Virus record (IMG/VR): IMGVR_UViG_3300047443_000289
Span: 1 to 45,058 of that record
Origin: a virus
Strand: one strand, 5' to 3'
DNA length: 45,058 bases
Notes under the pieces: generated by a model
The model's database searches: none
Seen by the model: the letters and a program-made list of their open reading frames with translations, nothing else
Told to the model about the DNA's origin: nothing
Position numbers and translations under genes: made by a program
In this document: one piece after another, positions 39,901 to 45,058 of the stretch
Layout: each line of letters starts with the position of its first letter
Numbering within the stretch: the first letter of the stretch is position 1

Positions 39901-39925
39901 GTTTCACTTTTCCGAGAAATGAGAC
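39901..39925. promoter_or_regulatory. 25-bp dyad, copy 3 (three changes)
   Basis: GTTTCA...TGAGAC with the same inner TTTTC-C-GAGAA core differs from copies 1 and 2 at three positions. It lies just after the last tail gene and 125 bp before the holin. An A run (CTAAAAAC) again precedes it. The rest of 39926-40050 has no gene I can support. Confidence 0.75.
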
Positions 39926-40050
39926 AGGGAATTCAGCATTATCAGGACAGCCCATCACTGCAGGCTGCGCCCCGGGCGCATCTCGCGGGGCCAGTCTCAT
40001 CGGCCAACCTGCTTAGACAGGATTCCTCTCAATCATCGGATAACACAGAT

Positions 40051-40263
40051 ATGAACCAAGTAAGTGCACCTGAAGCTGGAAGCTATGCCGGCGCTGTAGT
40101 GGCGATCGTCGCATCGCTGACCCTCACGCAGTGGGGAATCATCGTCGGCATTTTTACTGCACTGGCGACCTTTGTCCTGAACGCGTTCTACATGCGCCGT
40201 CGTGACCAACGTGAAGAGCGCGAAACCGCCGCTACGCTTACTCAGATGGGGGTGAAACAATGA
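40051..40263 (+). CDS. Phage holin (HP1-like)
   Basis: The 70-aa protein has a hydrophobic core from about residue 13 to 46 (AVVAIVASLTL; WGIIVGIFTALATFVLNAFYM) and a charged C-terminus (RRRDQREER), the pattern of HP1-type holins. It would form or regulate the inner-membrane lesion that times lysis. It overlaps the next gene by 4 nt. Confidence 0.7.
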   Translation: MNQVSAPEAGSYAGAVVAIVASLTLTQWGIIVGIFTALATFVLNAFYMRRRDQREERETAATLTQMGVKQ

Positions 40264-40514
40264 TGGCCAGCATCGAGATGGTCTTGAATCAGGCGCGTAA
40301 AAACGTGTGGACTCTGCTGCTGCTGGCGTACCCATTCGCTGACCAGATTATCGCCGCCCTGGAAGGCTGGATGCCAGCCTTGGCGCCGCACCTGGGCGCG
40401 AGCACATTCCGTTACATGGGGCTCGTCATCGTCAGCGTCAAGGTTGGACTGCAGGTGTATCGCGGGTGGTCGCAGTTTACGGCGCTGCTCACCAGGAAAG
40501 AGGGCGGTGCGTGA
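40260..40514 (+). CDS. Second small membrane protein of the lysis cassette
   Basis: ATG 40260 overlaps the holin stop (ATGATGG; a second ATG at 40263 is equally possible). The 84-aa product has two hydrophobic segments (WTLLLLAYPFADQIIAAL, and FRYMGLVIVSVKVGLQVY). It may be an anti-holin or second holin. It overlaps the endolysin gene by one base. Confidence 0.6.
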   Translation: MMASIEMVLNQARKNVWTLLLLAYPFADQIIAALEGWMPALAPHLGASTFRYMGLVIVSVKVGLQVYRGWSQFTALLTRKEGGA

Positions 40515-41041
40515 TGGTCGATACAACGACGAAATCTTCACGCCTGGCTGTCGCCGCGGTGCTGGCAACGGCACTGGCCGTACCGGCCGAGGGCCTGCGC
40601 CAGGTCGCGTATTACGACCCTCCGGGTATCCTTACGGCGTGCCGAGGACATACGGGCCCGGACGTCAAGCAGAACGTGCGCTACTCGCTCGACCAATGCG
40701 ACCAGTGGATGACCAGCGATATGCGCGCGGCTGTGGCGAAGGTCGATGTCTGCGCGCCGGGCCTGCCACCCGAGGTGCTGGCCGCGTTCGGTGACGCCGT
40801 GTTCAACATGGGCCCGACGATCGCGTGCGACGCCGCCAGTTCGAATGCGGCGCGCTACCTGCGCCAATACTCGGCCGGCGGTGCCGCCAATCCAGACAGC
40901 GGTGTGCCGCTGCTGCGCGCCGCATGCGACCAGCTGCCGCGCTGGGATAAGGCGCGCGTTGCCGGCGTCATGGTGTCCCTGCCGGGTCTGACGAAGCGCC
41001 GCGCTGCCGAGCGTGCGCTGTGCATGCGGGGCGCGGCATGA
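40514..41041 (+). CDS. SAR endolysin, T4-type lysozyme (GH24)
   Basis: From ATG 40514 (overlapping the previous TGA) the protein is 175 aa. A weakly hydrophobic Ala-rich segment at residues 11-25 looks like a signal-anchor-release sequence. The GH24 triad is intact: E26, D35 and T41 (E-x8-D-x5-T, AEGLRQVAYYDPPGILT). It cleaves peptidoglycan glycosidic bonds and would be freed from the membrane when the holin depolarises it. Cys residues later in the chain may assist SAR activation. Confidence 0.88.
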   Translation: MVDTTTKSSRLAVAAVLATALAVPAEGLRQVAYYDPPGILTACRGHTGPDVKQNVRYSLDQCDQWMTSDMRAAVAKVDVCAPGLPPEVLAAFGDAVFNMGPTIACDAASSNAARYLRQYSAGGAANPDSGVPLLRAACDQLPRWDKARVAGVMVSLPGLTKRRAAERALCMRGAA

Positions 41042-41526
41042 GCACGCTCCAATCCCTACTGATCGGCGTGCTAACCGCGATCATGCTCGCCGTCGGCACC
41101 TGGATCGGCATCGACTGCTACGGGAACGCTCGGTACGACGCGGGCTATGAGGCCGCTATCGCCGAGCGGACGAAGGCCGACGCCGATGCCGTGCGGACGC
41201 GCACCGAGGAGAACACGGCCGAGGCAAGCCGCCAGGTCGCCAGCAACGCAACCATTACGGAGAAAAAACATGAAGAGATTCAGCCTGTGCGCGAGCGCAT
41301 TATTACTCGCCGCGTGTACGTCGGTGCCGCGCTATGTGGTGACCGACCTGCCGCCCCCGCCCAAGCGGAAAGCGCCGCCGGCGGCGATGGCGCCGATCCA
41401 TCCGGCCGGCTGGTTCGACCAGACGCTGAGCGAGATATTGTCGCGCTGAAGCTGGCCGTCGAGGAAGACCTGGCCACCGGCCGCGCATGTCAGGCCGTGC
41501 TCAAGGACGAAGGTATGGTGCCCTGA
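41038..41526 (+). CDS. Rz: Rz-like inner-membrane spanin
   Basis: ATG 41038 overlaps the endolysin stop by 4 nt and gives 162 aa: a transmembrane segment at about residues 5-27 (LLIGVLTAIMLAVGTWIGI), then a helical periplasmic part (AIAERTKADADAVRTRTEEN). It pairs with the nested Rz1 to fuse inner and outer membranes in the last lysis step. Confidence 0.8.
   Translation: MSTLQSLLIGVLTAIMLAVGTWIGIDCYGNARYDAGYEAAIAERTKADADAVRTRTEENTAEASRQVASNATITEKKHEEIQPVRERIITRRVYVGAALCGDRPAAPAQAESAAGGDGADPSGRLVRPDAERDIVALKLAVEEDLATGRACQAVLKDEGMVP
41270..41449 (+). CDS. Rz1: Rz1-like outer-membrane spanin lipoprotein, nested in Rz
   Basis: In the +1 frame inside Rz, ATG 41270 opens a 59-aa frame with a lipoprotein signal (MKRFSLCASALLLAAC, lipobox Cys at residue 16) followed by a Pro-rich stretch (DLPPPPKRKAPP). 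This is the classic embedded Rz1. Its lipid anchor would sit in the outer membrane. Confidence 0.85.
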   Translation: MKRFSLCASALLLAACTSVPRYVVTDLPPPPKRKAPPAAMAPIHPAGWFDQTLSEILSR

Positions 41527-41669
41527 TGGACTTCCACGTCATCACGCCGACCGAGGAGAAACTCGTCATGCAGACGACGGAAGGCGGCTATGTGCATCGG
41601 GTATTTTCGGCGCCGCCGTCATCGTTGCCGCCCGCCGACAGGCCTGACGCCTCTCATCCGGCCGAGTGA
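41526..41669 (+). CDS. Small hypothetical after the spanins (47 aa)
   Basis: The ATG shares one base with the Rz stop (TGATG). The 47-aa product starts MDFHVITPTEEKLVMQ and ends in a polar Pro/Ser tail. The overlap suggests translation, but the function is unknown and the last half is antisense to the next gene. Confidence 0.4.
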   Translation: MDFHVITPTEEKLVMQTTEGGYVHRVFSAPPSSLPPADRPDASHPAE

Positions 41670-41805
41670 GCACACGCAGCGCGGTCTCGACTGACACACC
41701 GAGATCACGCAGCGCCACGGCCGCCTCCCGCTGCCCGATGCTCGGCAGGCCATTGAGCACGGCATCGATGTATAGCTGCGTGAGGCGGTCGGTTCGTCGG
41801 TCCAT
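41566..41805 (-). CDS. Antisense small phage hypothetical (79 aa)
   Basis: From ATG 41805 the product is 79 aa and helical (TDRLTQLYIDAVLNGLPSI, AVALRDLGVSVETALRVL) with the look of a small DNA-binding fold. I associate similar proteins with the end of lysis cassettes. It overlaps the small gene at 41526-41669 by 104 nt on the opposite strand, so both may not be real. The name and role are unknown. Confidence 0.5.
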   Translation of the reverse strand: MDRRTDRLTQLYIDAVLNGLPSIGQREAAVALRDLGVSVETALRVLTRPDERRQACRRAATMTAAPKIPDAHSRLPSSA

Positions 41806-41839
41806 TTCCCGATGCTCGCACCGGGCCTGACAAGGCAGA

Positions 41840-41885
41840 TTGAGGCAGATCAAGCTCGACCGTTATACTGTACGCTCATACAGTA
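41840..41885 (+). promoter_or_regulatory. Promoter with a consensus LexA (SOS) box
   Basis: The 20-mer TACTGTACGCTCATACAGTA at 41866-41885 is a perfect CTGT-N8-ACAG palindrome of the LexA type. A -35 TTGAGG (41840-41845) and -10 TATACT (41864-41869) with 18-bp spacing overlap it, so LexA would block the promoter. The ATG at 41897 is 12 bp downstream. Confidence 0.82.
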
Positions 41886-41896
41886 CTTCGACGACC

Positions 41897-42130
41897 ATGA
41901 AACGCCCGCCCCTTACCCGTGAAGACCTGCTTGCCATCCGTGACCGCAACCGCGGCCAGGAAGACGTCGTCGCGCTGCTGTGGGAAGTGCATCGGCTGCG
42001 CGCGCTCGTGCTGCGCTCGCACGACTATTTCCGACAGCCCCCCAGCTCGTCGACGGCGGCTATTCTGTCCGAAACGCTGCTGGCGCAGCTCGACGAAGAG
42101 CCGGCAGTGAAGGAGCAACCGAAGCTGTAG
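41897..42130 (+). CDS. Probable SOS-controlled small phage protein (77 aa)
   Basis: The 77-aa protein starts MKRPPLTREDLLAIRDRNRG with two helices (EDVVALLWEVHRLRALVLRSH) and a polar acidic C-terminal half. I recognise no function. The LexA box directly upstream means expression should rise on DNA damage together with repressor cleavage. A bidirectional terminator follows, so it is a single-gene unit. No clear Shine-Dalgarno precedes the ATG, so leaderless or weak initiation is possible. Confidence 0.65.
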   Translation: MKRPPLTREDLLAIRDRNRGQEDVVALLWEVHRLRALVLRSHDYFRQPPSSSTAAILSETLLAQLDEEPAVKEQPKL

Positions 42131-42138
42131 GGCAATAA

Positions 42139-42161
42139 AAAGCCACCTCTCGGGTGGCTTT
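42139..42161. terminator. Terminator after the SOS gene
   Basis: AAAGCCACC (42139-42147) and GGTGGCTTT (42153-42161) form a 9-bp stem with a 5-nt loop. It is A-rich before and T-rich after, so it can act in both directions. It closes the rightward phage transcripts. Confidence 0.8.
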
Positions 42162-42256
42162 CAATTTCGAGTCGTTGGAAAATTCCTAAATCCGTTGGAA
42201 ATTTCGCTATTCGAAAAATTTAGATTCTACTAACTCGTTGAATCTTAAGGAATTCT

Positions 42257-42306
42257 TGGGGTGGCTGATGGGACTCGAACCCACGACAACAGGAATCACA
42301 ATCCCG
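42257..42306 (-). pseudogene. tRNA-His fragment: anticodon arm to CCA, 5' half missing
   Basis: Read leftward, 42306-42290 gives a full anticodon arm (CGGGA TTGTGAT TCCTG, anticodon GTG), then TTGTC, a T arm (GTGGG TTCGAGT CCCAT), a 7-nt acceptor strand (CAGCCAC), the His-specific discriminator C and CCA. Upstream, where the D arm and 5' acceptor strand should be, lies the end of a protein gene instead (its TGA is inside the fragment at 42296-42298). The fragment is a recombination remnant and would not form a tRNA by itself. Confidence 0.85.
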
Positions 42307-42526
42307 AACTCTTCTGATCAGGTGGCTCATAGCCGATCGCAGTAAAGCCGTCGTTGTCGACGTCATCGGCCGGCACTTCGTAACTTGGCCCTGCAATCTG
42401 AGCGCCTATACCGTTGATCGCGTGCGGTCTGGCGAGGCGTTTCGACAAGACGAACTCGTCCTTCGTGATGTCGTAGATCTTGAACCGGAATACTGCAACG
42501 GTATTACCCCTTGAAAACACAGGCAT
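42296..42526 (-). CDS. Small right-end protein ending in the tRNA-His fragment (76 aa)
   Basis: The 76-aa protein starts MPVFSRGNTVAVFRFKIYD, with strands early and VPADDVDNDGFTAIGYEPP near the end. A strong GAGGAG precedes the ATG at 42526. The last codons run into the tRNA fragment, so the original C-terminus was probably different. No family is recognised. It could be paired with the gene at 42841-43206, which faces the same way. Confidence 0.6.
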   Translation of the reverse strand: MPVFSRGNTVAVFRFKIYDITKDEFVLSKRLARPHAINGIGAQIAGPSYEVPADDVDNDGFTAIGYEPPDQKSSGL

Positions 42527-42771
42527 AAAGACTCCTCGTTGGAAATTGGTTTGTTGACAATTAAATCTGACTATTGATCGTTTCCGTACTACTCTACCGC
42601 CGGTTGAAGAATAAGCAAAATATCCGTCGATTTTCGTTATAAAGCGGAATAAAAAATGCAGTAAGTCGTTGATTTATAAACGACAAGATCATAGACTTCG
42701 TCTTACAATTACTTCCCGAGAGGCGCGTGAAGGGGTGCCTGCATTGCGATTTCTCGAAGTTGCCAGAACAA
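42527..42771. other. AT-rich intergenic stretch
   Basis: No supported gene lies in these 245 bp. There is a perfect TTGACA at 42554-42559 without a good -10, and a small inverted repeat GTCGTT-N8-AACGAC at 42665-42684. The base composition is richer in A and T than the phage core. Confidence 0.4.
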
Positions 42772-42794
42772 AAAGCCACCTCAAAGGTGGCTTT
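42772..42794. terminator. Terminator with the same stem as 42139
   Basis: AAAGCCACC (42772-42780), loop TCAAA and GGTGGCTTT (42786-42794) repeat the 9-bp stem of the terminator at 42139, with a different loop. It lies after the stop of the leftward gene 42841-43206 and can act in either direction. Confidence 0.75.
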
Positions 42795-42840
42795 GTGCTG
42801 CATTTCTGGCAGTCTCGTGCTGTTATTGACATCGTCCAGA

Positions 42841-43206
42841 TTACTTCTTACTTTCCGTTACGTCGCCATCGCGCGGGTTCGCACTCGATACGGCTTCGCT
42901 GAACATGTTGTCGAAATGGTTCAAAAATGTCTCTGTCAGGTGACCGTGATAGTAGCCATAGACCTGGACTGTCACGTCGTAATCCTTGTTCTTGATGATG
43001 TTGAAGCGGAGCACGTTGTCACCGACGACGGGTTTGAAGAATGCTTTGTTCGCCCAGTCGGTAGCCGTGTGGGTATAGTACTTTTGGCCGTCCTGTTCGA
43101 ACCGCCTCCATGTACGGATTTTTCCCTTCGGTTCTTCTTGATCGATGCGTTCGTTAAACGCCTTCAGCAATGCCGTCGGATTTGTGGTTTTGAAATAAAC
43201 TGCCAT
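42841..43206 (-). CDS. Hypothetical right-end protein (121 aa)
   Basis: From ATG 43206, with AGGAG upstream, the 121-aa protein starts MAVYFKTTNPTALLKAFNER, with alternating strands and helices (IRTWRRFEQDGQKYYTHTA, YDVTVQVYGYYHGHLTETF) and a hydrophilic tail. It resembles recurrent short hypothetical proteins of Burkholderiales prophages, but I know no function. A terminator follows at 42772-42794. Confidence 0.65.
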   Translation of the reverse strand: MAVYFKTTNPTALLKAFNERIDQEEPKGKIRTWRRFEQDGQKYYTHTATDWANKAFFKPVVGDNVLRFNIIKNKDYDVTVQVYGYYHGHLTETFLNHFDNMFSEAVSSANPRDGDVTESKK

Positions 43207-43254
43207 AATAGCTCCTATACTTAGCATTTGGAAAAATTTCCATGAGTGCAAGTA

Positions 43255-43482
43255 ATGCCATATTCTTGGTATTCAATAGTTGTTGCCTCGTACCTAGTAG
43301 TGTTGCTAGGCTCGGCGTCGTCGGCCCTTGAAAACTGGCCTGACGTACGTAAAGCAATGGAGCTTAGAGCATGGGGGCTCAGTGTAGAACTGGAGCAGAG
43401 CTCGACTGTTCGTTGGTTTGGGATAATTGCTGGGTTAACGTTGGGGAGTGCAGGGTACTGGAAGGGCGGCAAAGTTGCCTAA
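43255..43482 (+). CDS. Doubtful small membrane protein (75 aa)
   Basis: The frame from ATG 43255 (or GTG 43246) gives two hydrophobic stretches (YSIVVASYLVVLLGSASSA; FGIIAGLTLGSAGYW). No Shine-Dalgarno is visible and the composition is not convincing. The remaining part of 43207-43540 shows no other gene. Confidence 0.3.
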   Translation: MPYSWYSIVVASYLVVLLGSASSALENWPDVRKAMELRAWGLSVELEQSSTVRWFGIIAGLTLGSAGYWKGGKVA

Positions 43483-43540
43483 GTCCTTGAATCCGTTACC
43501 CATGACGCCCTTACGATCCCCCGTCAGTGAGTTCATAGCC

Positions 43541-43572
43541 TATCGGGGGTTCGAATCCCCCTCTCTCCGCCA
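43541..43572 (+). pseudogene. tRNA-Ser 3' fragment (T arm, acceptor, CCA), probable attachment site
   Basis: A T arm (GGGGG TTCGAAT CCCCC, 43545-43561) is followed by acceptor strand TCTCTCC, discriminator G and CCA (to 43572). The matching 5' strand GGAGAGA and the anticodon part are not found in the preceding 100 bp. This is the typical duplicate left by an element integrated at the 3' end of a tRNA gene, here most likely tRNA-Ser. The full gene should be at the other end of the prophage, left of base 1. Confidence 0.8.
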
Positions 43573-43588
43573 AGGATTCAAATTGGCT

Positions 43589-43618
43589 GGTCCAGAAAGG
43601 TCCAGCAAAGTCCAGAAA
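43589..43618 (+). repeat. Three tandem 10-bp repeats next to the tRNA-Ser end
   Basis: GGTCCAGAAA, GGTCCAGCAA and AGTCCAGAAA follow directly on one another. Repeats of this kind close to an att core are often integrase or host-factor sites. Confidence 0.7.
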
Positions 43619-43628
43619 AGGCCCCTCT

Positions 43629-43647
43629 AGCCCCTGCTACAGGGGCT
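43629..43647 (+). terminator. Rho-independent terminator after tRNA-Ser end
   Basis: AGCCCCTG, loop CTA and CAGGGGCT are followed by a run of T (six) into TTGTTTT. It would end tRNA-Ser transcription. Confidence 0.88.
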
Positions 43648-43704
43648 TTTTTGTTTTCCGGTGTCCGCCAGCGTCCAGTTGAGCCCGCGCACATCCAACG
43701 CTTT

Positions 43705-43756
43705 TGGGGGTATGAATTTGAGGACATACCCCCACGAGGTCAGAACCATACCCCCA
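43705..43756. repeat. TGGGGGTATG / CATACCCCCA repeats before the P4-type integrase
   Basis: One inverted (43705-43714) and two direct copies (43725-43734, 43747-43756) of a 10-bp motif. The first two form an inverted repeat with a 10-bp spacer. They lie 42-94 bp before the integrase start and are probably arm-type or autoregulatory sites. Confidence 0.7.
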
Positions 43757-43798
43757 GAAGCTGTCTAACTTGTTTTCCAGACGTTCAAGGAGAACCAC

Positions 43799-45058
43799 GT
43801 GGCTACTTCAGCTCCCCTGACCGAAATGCAGGTTAGAAACGCAAAACCGAAAGACAAGGCATACAAGCTCTTCGACGGCGGCGGCCTCTACCTTCACGTC
43901 TTGCCCAACGGCTCCCGCATCTGGCGCCTCAAGTTCCGTCAGTTCGATGGGAAAGAGAATCTGCTGACGTTCGGGCCCTATCCAGAGATCACGCTGCAGG
44001 ACGCACGGGAAAAACGTCTGGAGGCGCGCCGGCTCATGCTGCAGCGGGTCGATCCTGCGAAACACCGTGACGACGCCAAGCGCCTTACCGCAGACCGCCT
44101 GAGCAATACCTTCGAGAAGATCGCGCGCGAGTGGTACGCCAACAAGGTACCGACCTGGAGCGAACGCACGGCCAAGAACATGATCGTACGACTGGAAGCT
44201 GACATCTTTCCGTCTATAGGCTCGCGCCCTATCACGGAGCTCAAGCATCGCGACATCATCGACACGCTACGCAAGATTGAGCAACGTGGCGCAACCGAGA
44301 TCGCCAAGCGGCTGAAGGCTGTGTGCTCGCAAATCTTCAGTTATGCCATCCAGTGCGGGCTTGCGGAACGCAATCTGGTAGCGGACATGAGGGACGTACT
44401 CAAGACGCGGCGCGCGTCCCATTTCGCCGCTATCGATGCAGACGAACTGCCGGCTTTCCTTGCTGCGCTGGAGCGCAACGAGGCGCGCATGTTTGAGCCG
44501 ACACGCATTGCCATGAGGTTGATGCTGCTGATTTTCGTCCGGACCAGCGAGCTGATTGAAACGCCCTGGAGCGAGATCGATCTCGACAAGGGTGAATGGA
44601 TCATCCCATGGCAGCGAATGAAACGAGGGAAGCTCACGGTCAACCCGGACACGACCAACCACCACGTGTGCATGTCGCGGCAAGCCCTCGCTCTTCTGCG
44701 CGAGCTGCACGCGATTACGGGTGGCTCGAAGTACCTGTTCCCGAACCAGCGTGACCCGAAGAAGCCGATTAGCAATAACACTCTCCTCGTGGTACTCGAA
44801 CGCATGGGGTACAAGGGACGCATGACGGGACACGGCTTCCGGGCGCTCGCAATGAGTACCATCAAGGAGCGCCTGGGCTACCGGCACGAGGTTGTCGATC
44901 GTCAGCTGGCGCACGCACCGAAAGACAAGGTTGCAAGCGCCTATGACCGTGCCCAGTTCCTCGCCGAGCGCAAGAAGATGATGCAGGACTGGGCCGACTA
45001 CATCGATTCCCTGTCATCGCGCGCTGGAACCACAGGGAGCCGGAAGGCATTGGCCTAG
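43799..45058 (+). CDS. P4-type (DUF4102) tyrosine integrase of a second element
   Basis: A GTG at 43799, with AAGGAG upstream, opens a complete 419-aa protein. Residues 1-85 form the DUF4102 arm-binding domain (LTEMQVRNAKPKDKAYKLFD, GGGLYLHVLPNG), about 105-200 the core-binding domain, and then the catalytic domain with R248 (FVRTSELIE), H345 and R348 (TGHGFRAL), H372 (QLAHAP) and Y382 (SAYDRA). It is not related closely to the phage integrase at 883. It belongs to the island that lies downstream, beyond the window, and presumably uses the tRNA-Ser end at 43541-43572. Confidence 0.95.
   Translation: MATSAPLTEMQVRNAKPKDKAYKLFDGGGLYLHVLPNGSRIWRLKFRQFDGKENLLTFGPYPEITLQDAREKRLEARRLMLQRVDPAKHRDDAKRLTADRLSNTFEKIAREWYANKVPTWSERTAKNMIVRLEADIFPSIGSRPITELKHRDIIDTLRKIEQRGATEIAKRLKAVCSQIFSYAIQCGLAERNLVADMRDVLKTRRASHFAAIDADELPAFLAALERNEARMFEPTRIAMRLMLLIFVRTSELIETPWSEIDLDKGEWIIPWQRMKRGKLTVNPDTTNHHVCMSRQALALLRELHAITGGSKYLFPNQRDPKKPISNNTLLVVLERMGYKGRMTGHGFRALAMSTIKERLGYRHEVVDRQLAHAPKDKVASAYDRAQFLAERKKMMQDWADYIDSLSSRAGTTGSRKALA

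Noticed and set aside
42257-42345. A complete tRNA-His
   Set aside because: The bases upstream of the anticodon arm show a slight match to GGCTAT but no D-loop GG, only partial acceptor pairing, and they code for the end of a protein.
1-45058. CRISPR array, insertion sequence or retroelement
   Set aside because: No regularly spaced repeats with unique spacers, no transposase and no reverse transcriptase were seen on either strand.

Overview
The window is almost entirely one lambdoid, long-tailed (siphovirus-type) temperate prophage of about 43 kb, followed by the first gene of a second integrated element. The high-GC coding sequence, the lambda-type packaging and head genes, the 3' end of a tRNA-Ser with a Burkholderiales-like acceptor sequence, and the style of the small early genes suggest a betaproteobacterial host, probably Burkholderiales (perhaps Oxalobacteraceae such as Massilia). 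The genus is a guess from general resemblance, not a measurement.

Layout. 1-846 is an Abi-alpha (DUF4393) gene at the outer left edge. 883-7633 is a leftward early operon: integrase, excisionase, several small genes, a DUF2303 protein, a small P-loop protein and a ParB-like protein. Two single genes (4633 and 6520) face the other way inside it. 7667-8897 is the immunity region: an S24 (RecA-cleavable) repressor, a cotranscribed small gene, a Cro-like gene, and two matched operator/promoter blocks, one on each side. 9378-12787 is the rightward early operon with a YmfL/CII-like regulator and a large primase-helicase, ending in a repeat-rich stretch that could be an origin. 12790-39895 is the late region: terminase small and large subunits, a Mor-like activator, gpW, portal, an unusual fibre-like cassette (18597-22192), a fused protease-capsid protein, decoration and head-tail joining proteins, tail terminator, tail tube, frameshifted tail chaperones G/GT, tape measure, and tip, fibre and receptor-binding proteins. 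40051-41526 is the lysis cassette: two holin-like membrane proteins, a SAR endolysin, and an i-spanin with the o-spanin nested inside it. 41840-42130 is a LexA-box-controlled small gene.

The right end (42139-43572) is AT-richer. It holds two leftward genes of unknown function lying between a truncated tRNA-His (minus strand) and a truncated tRNA-Ser 3' end (plus strand). At 43799-45058 a P4-type integrase opens a second element, so the prophage and an island appear to be stacked in tandem at a tRNA-Ser locus.

The genes fit a standard temperate cycle. The repressor silences two divergent promoters through paired operators. DNA damage would cleave the repressor and also free the LexA-boxed gene. 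Primase-helicase replicates the genome, the Mor-like protein is a plausible late activator, and the late genes build and release a siphovirion. The signals I consider most worth checking are a 25-bp dyad present three times at late module boundaries, the repeat array after the primase gene, the two tRNA remnants, the SOS box, and the textbook -1 frameshift site in the tail chaperone gene.
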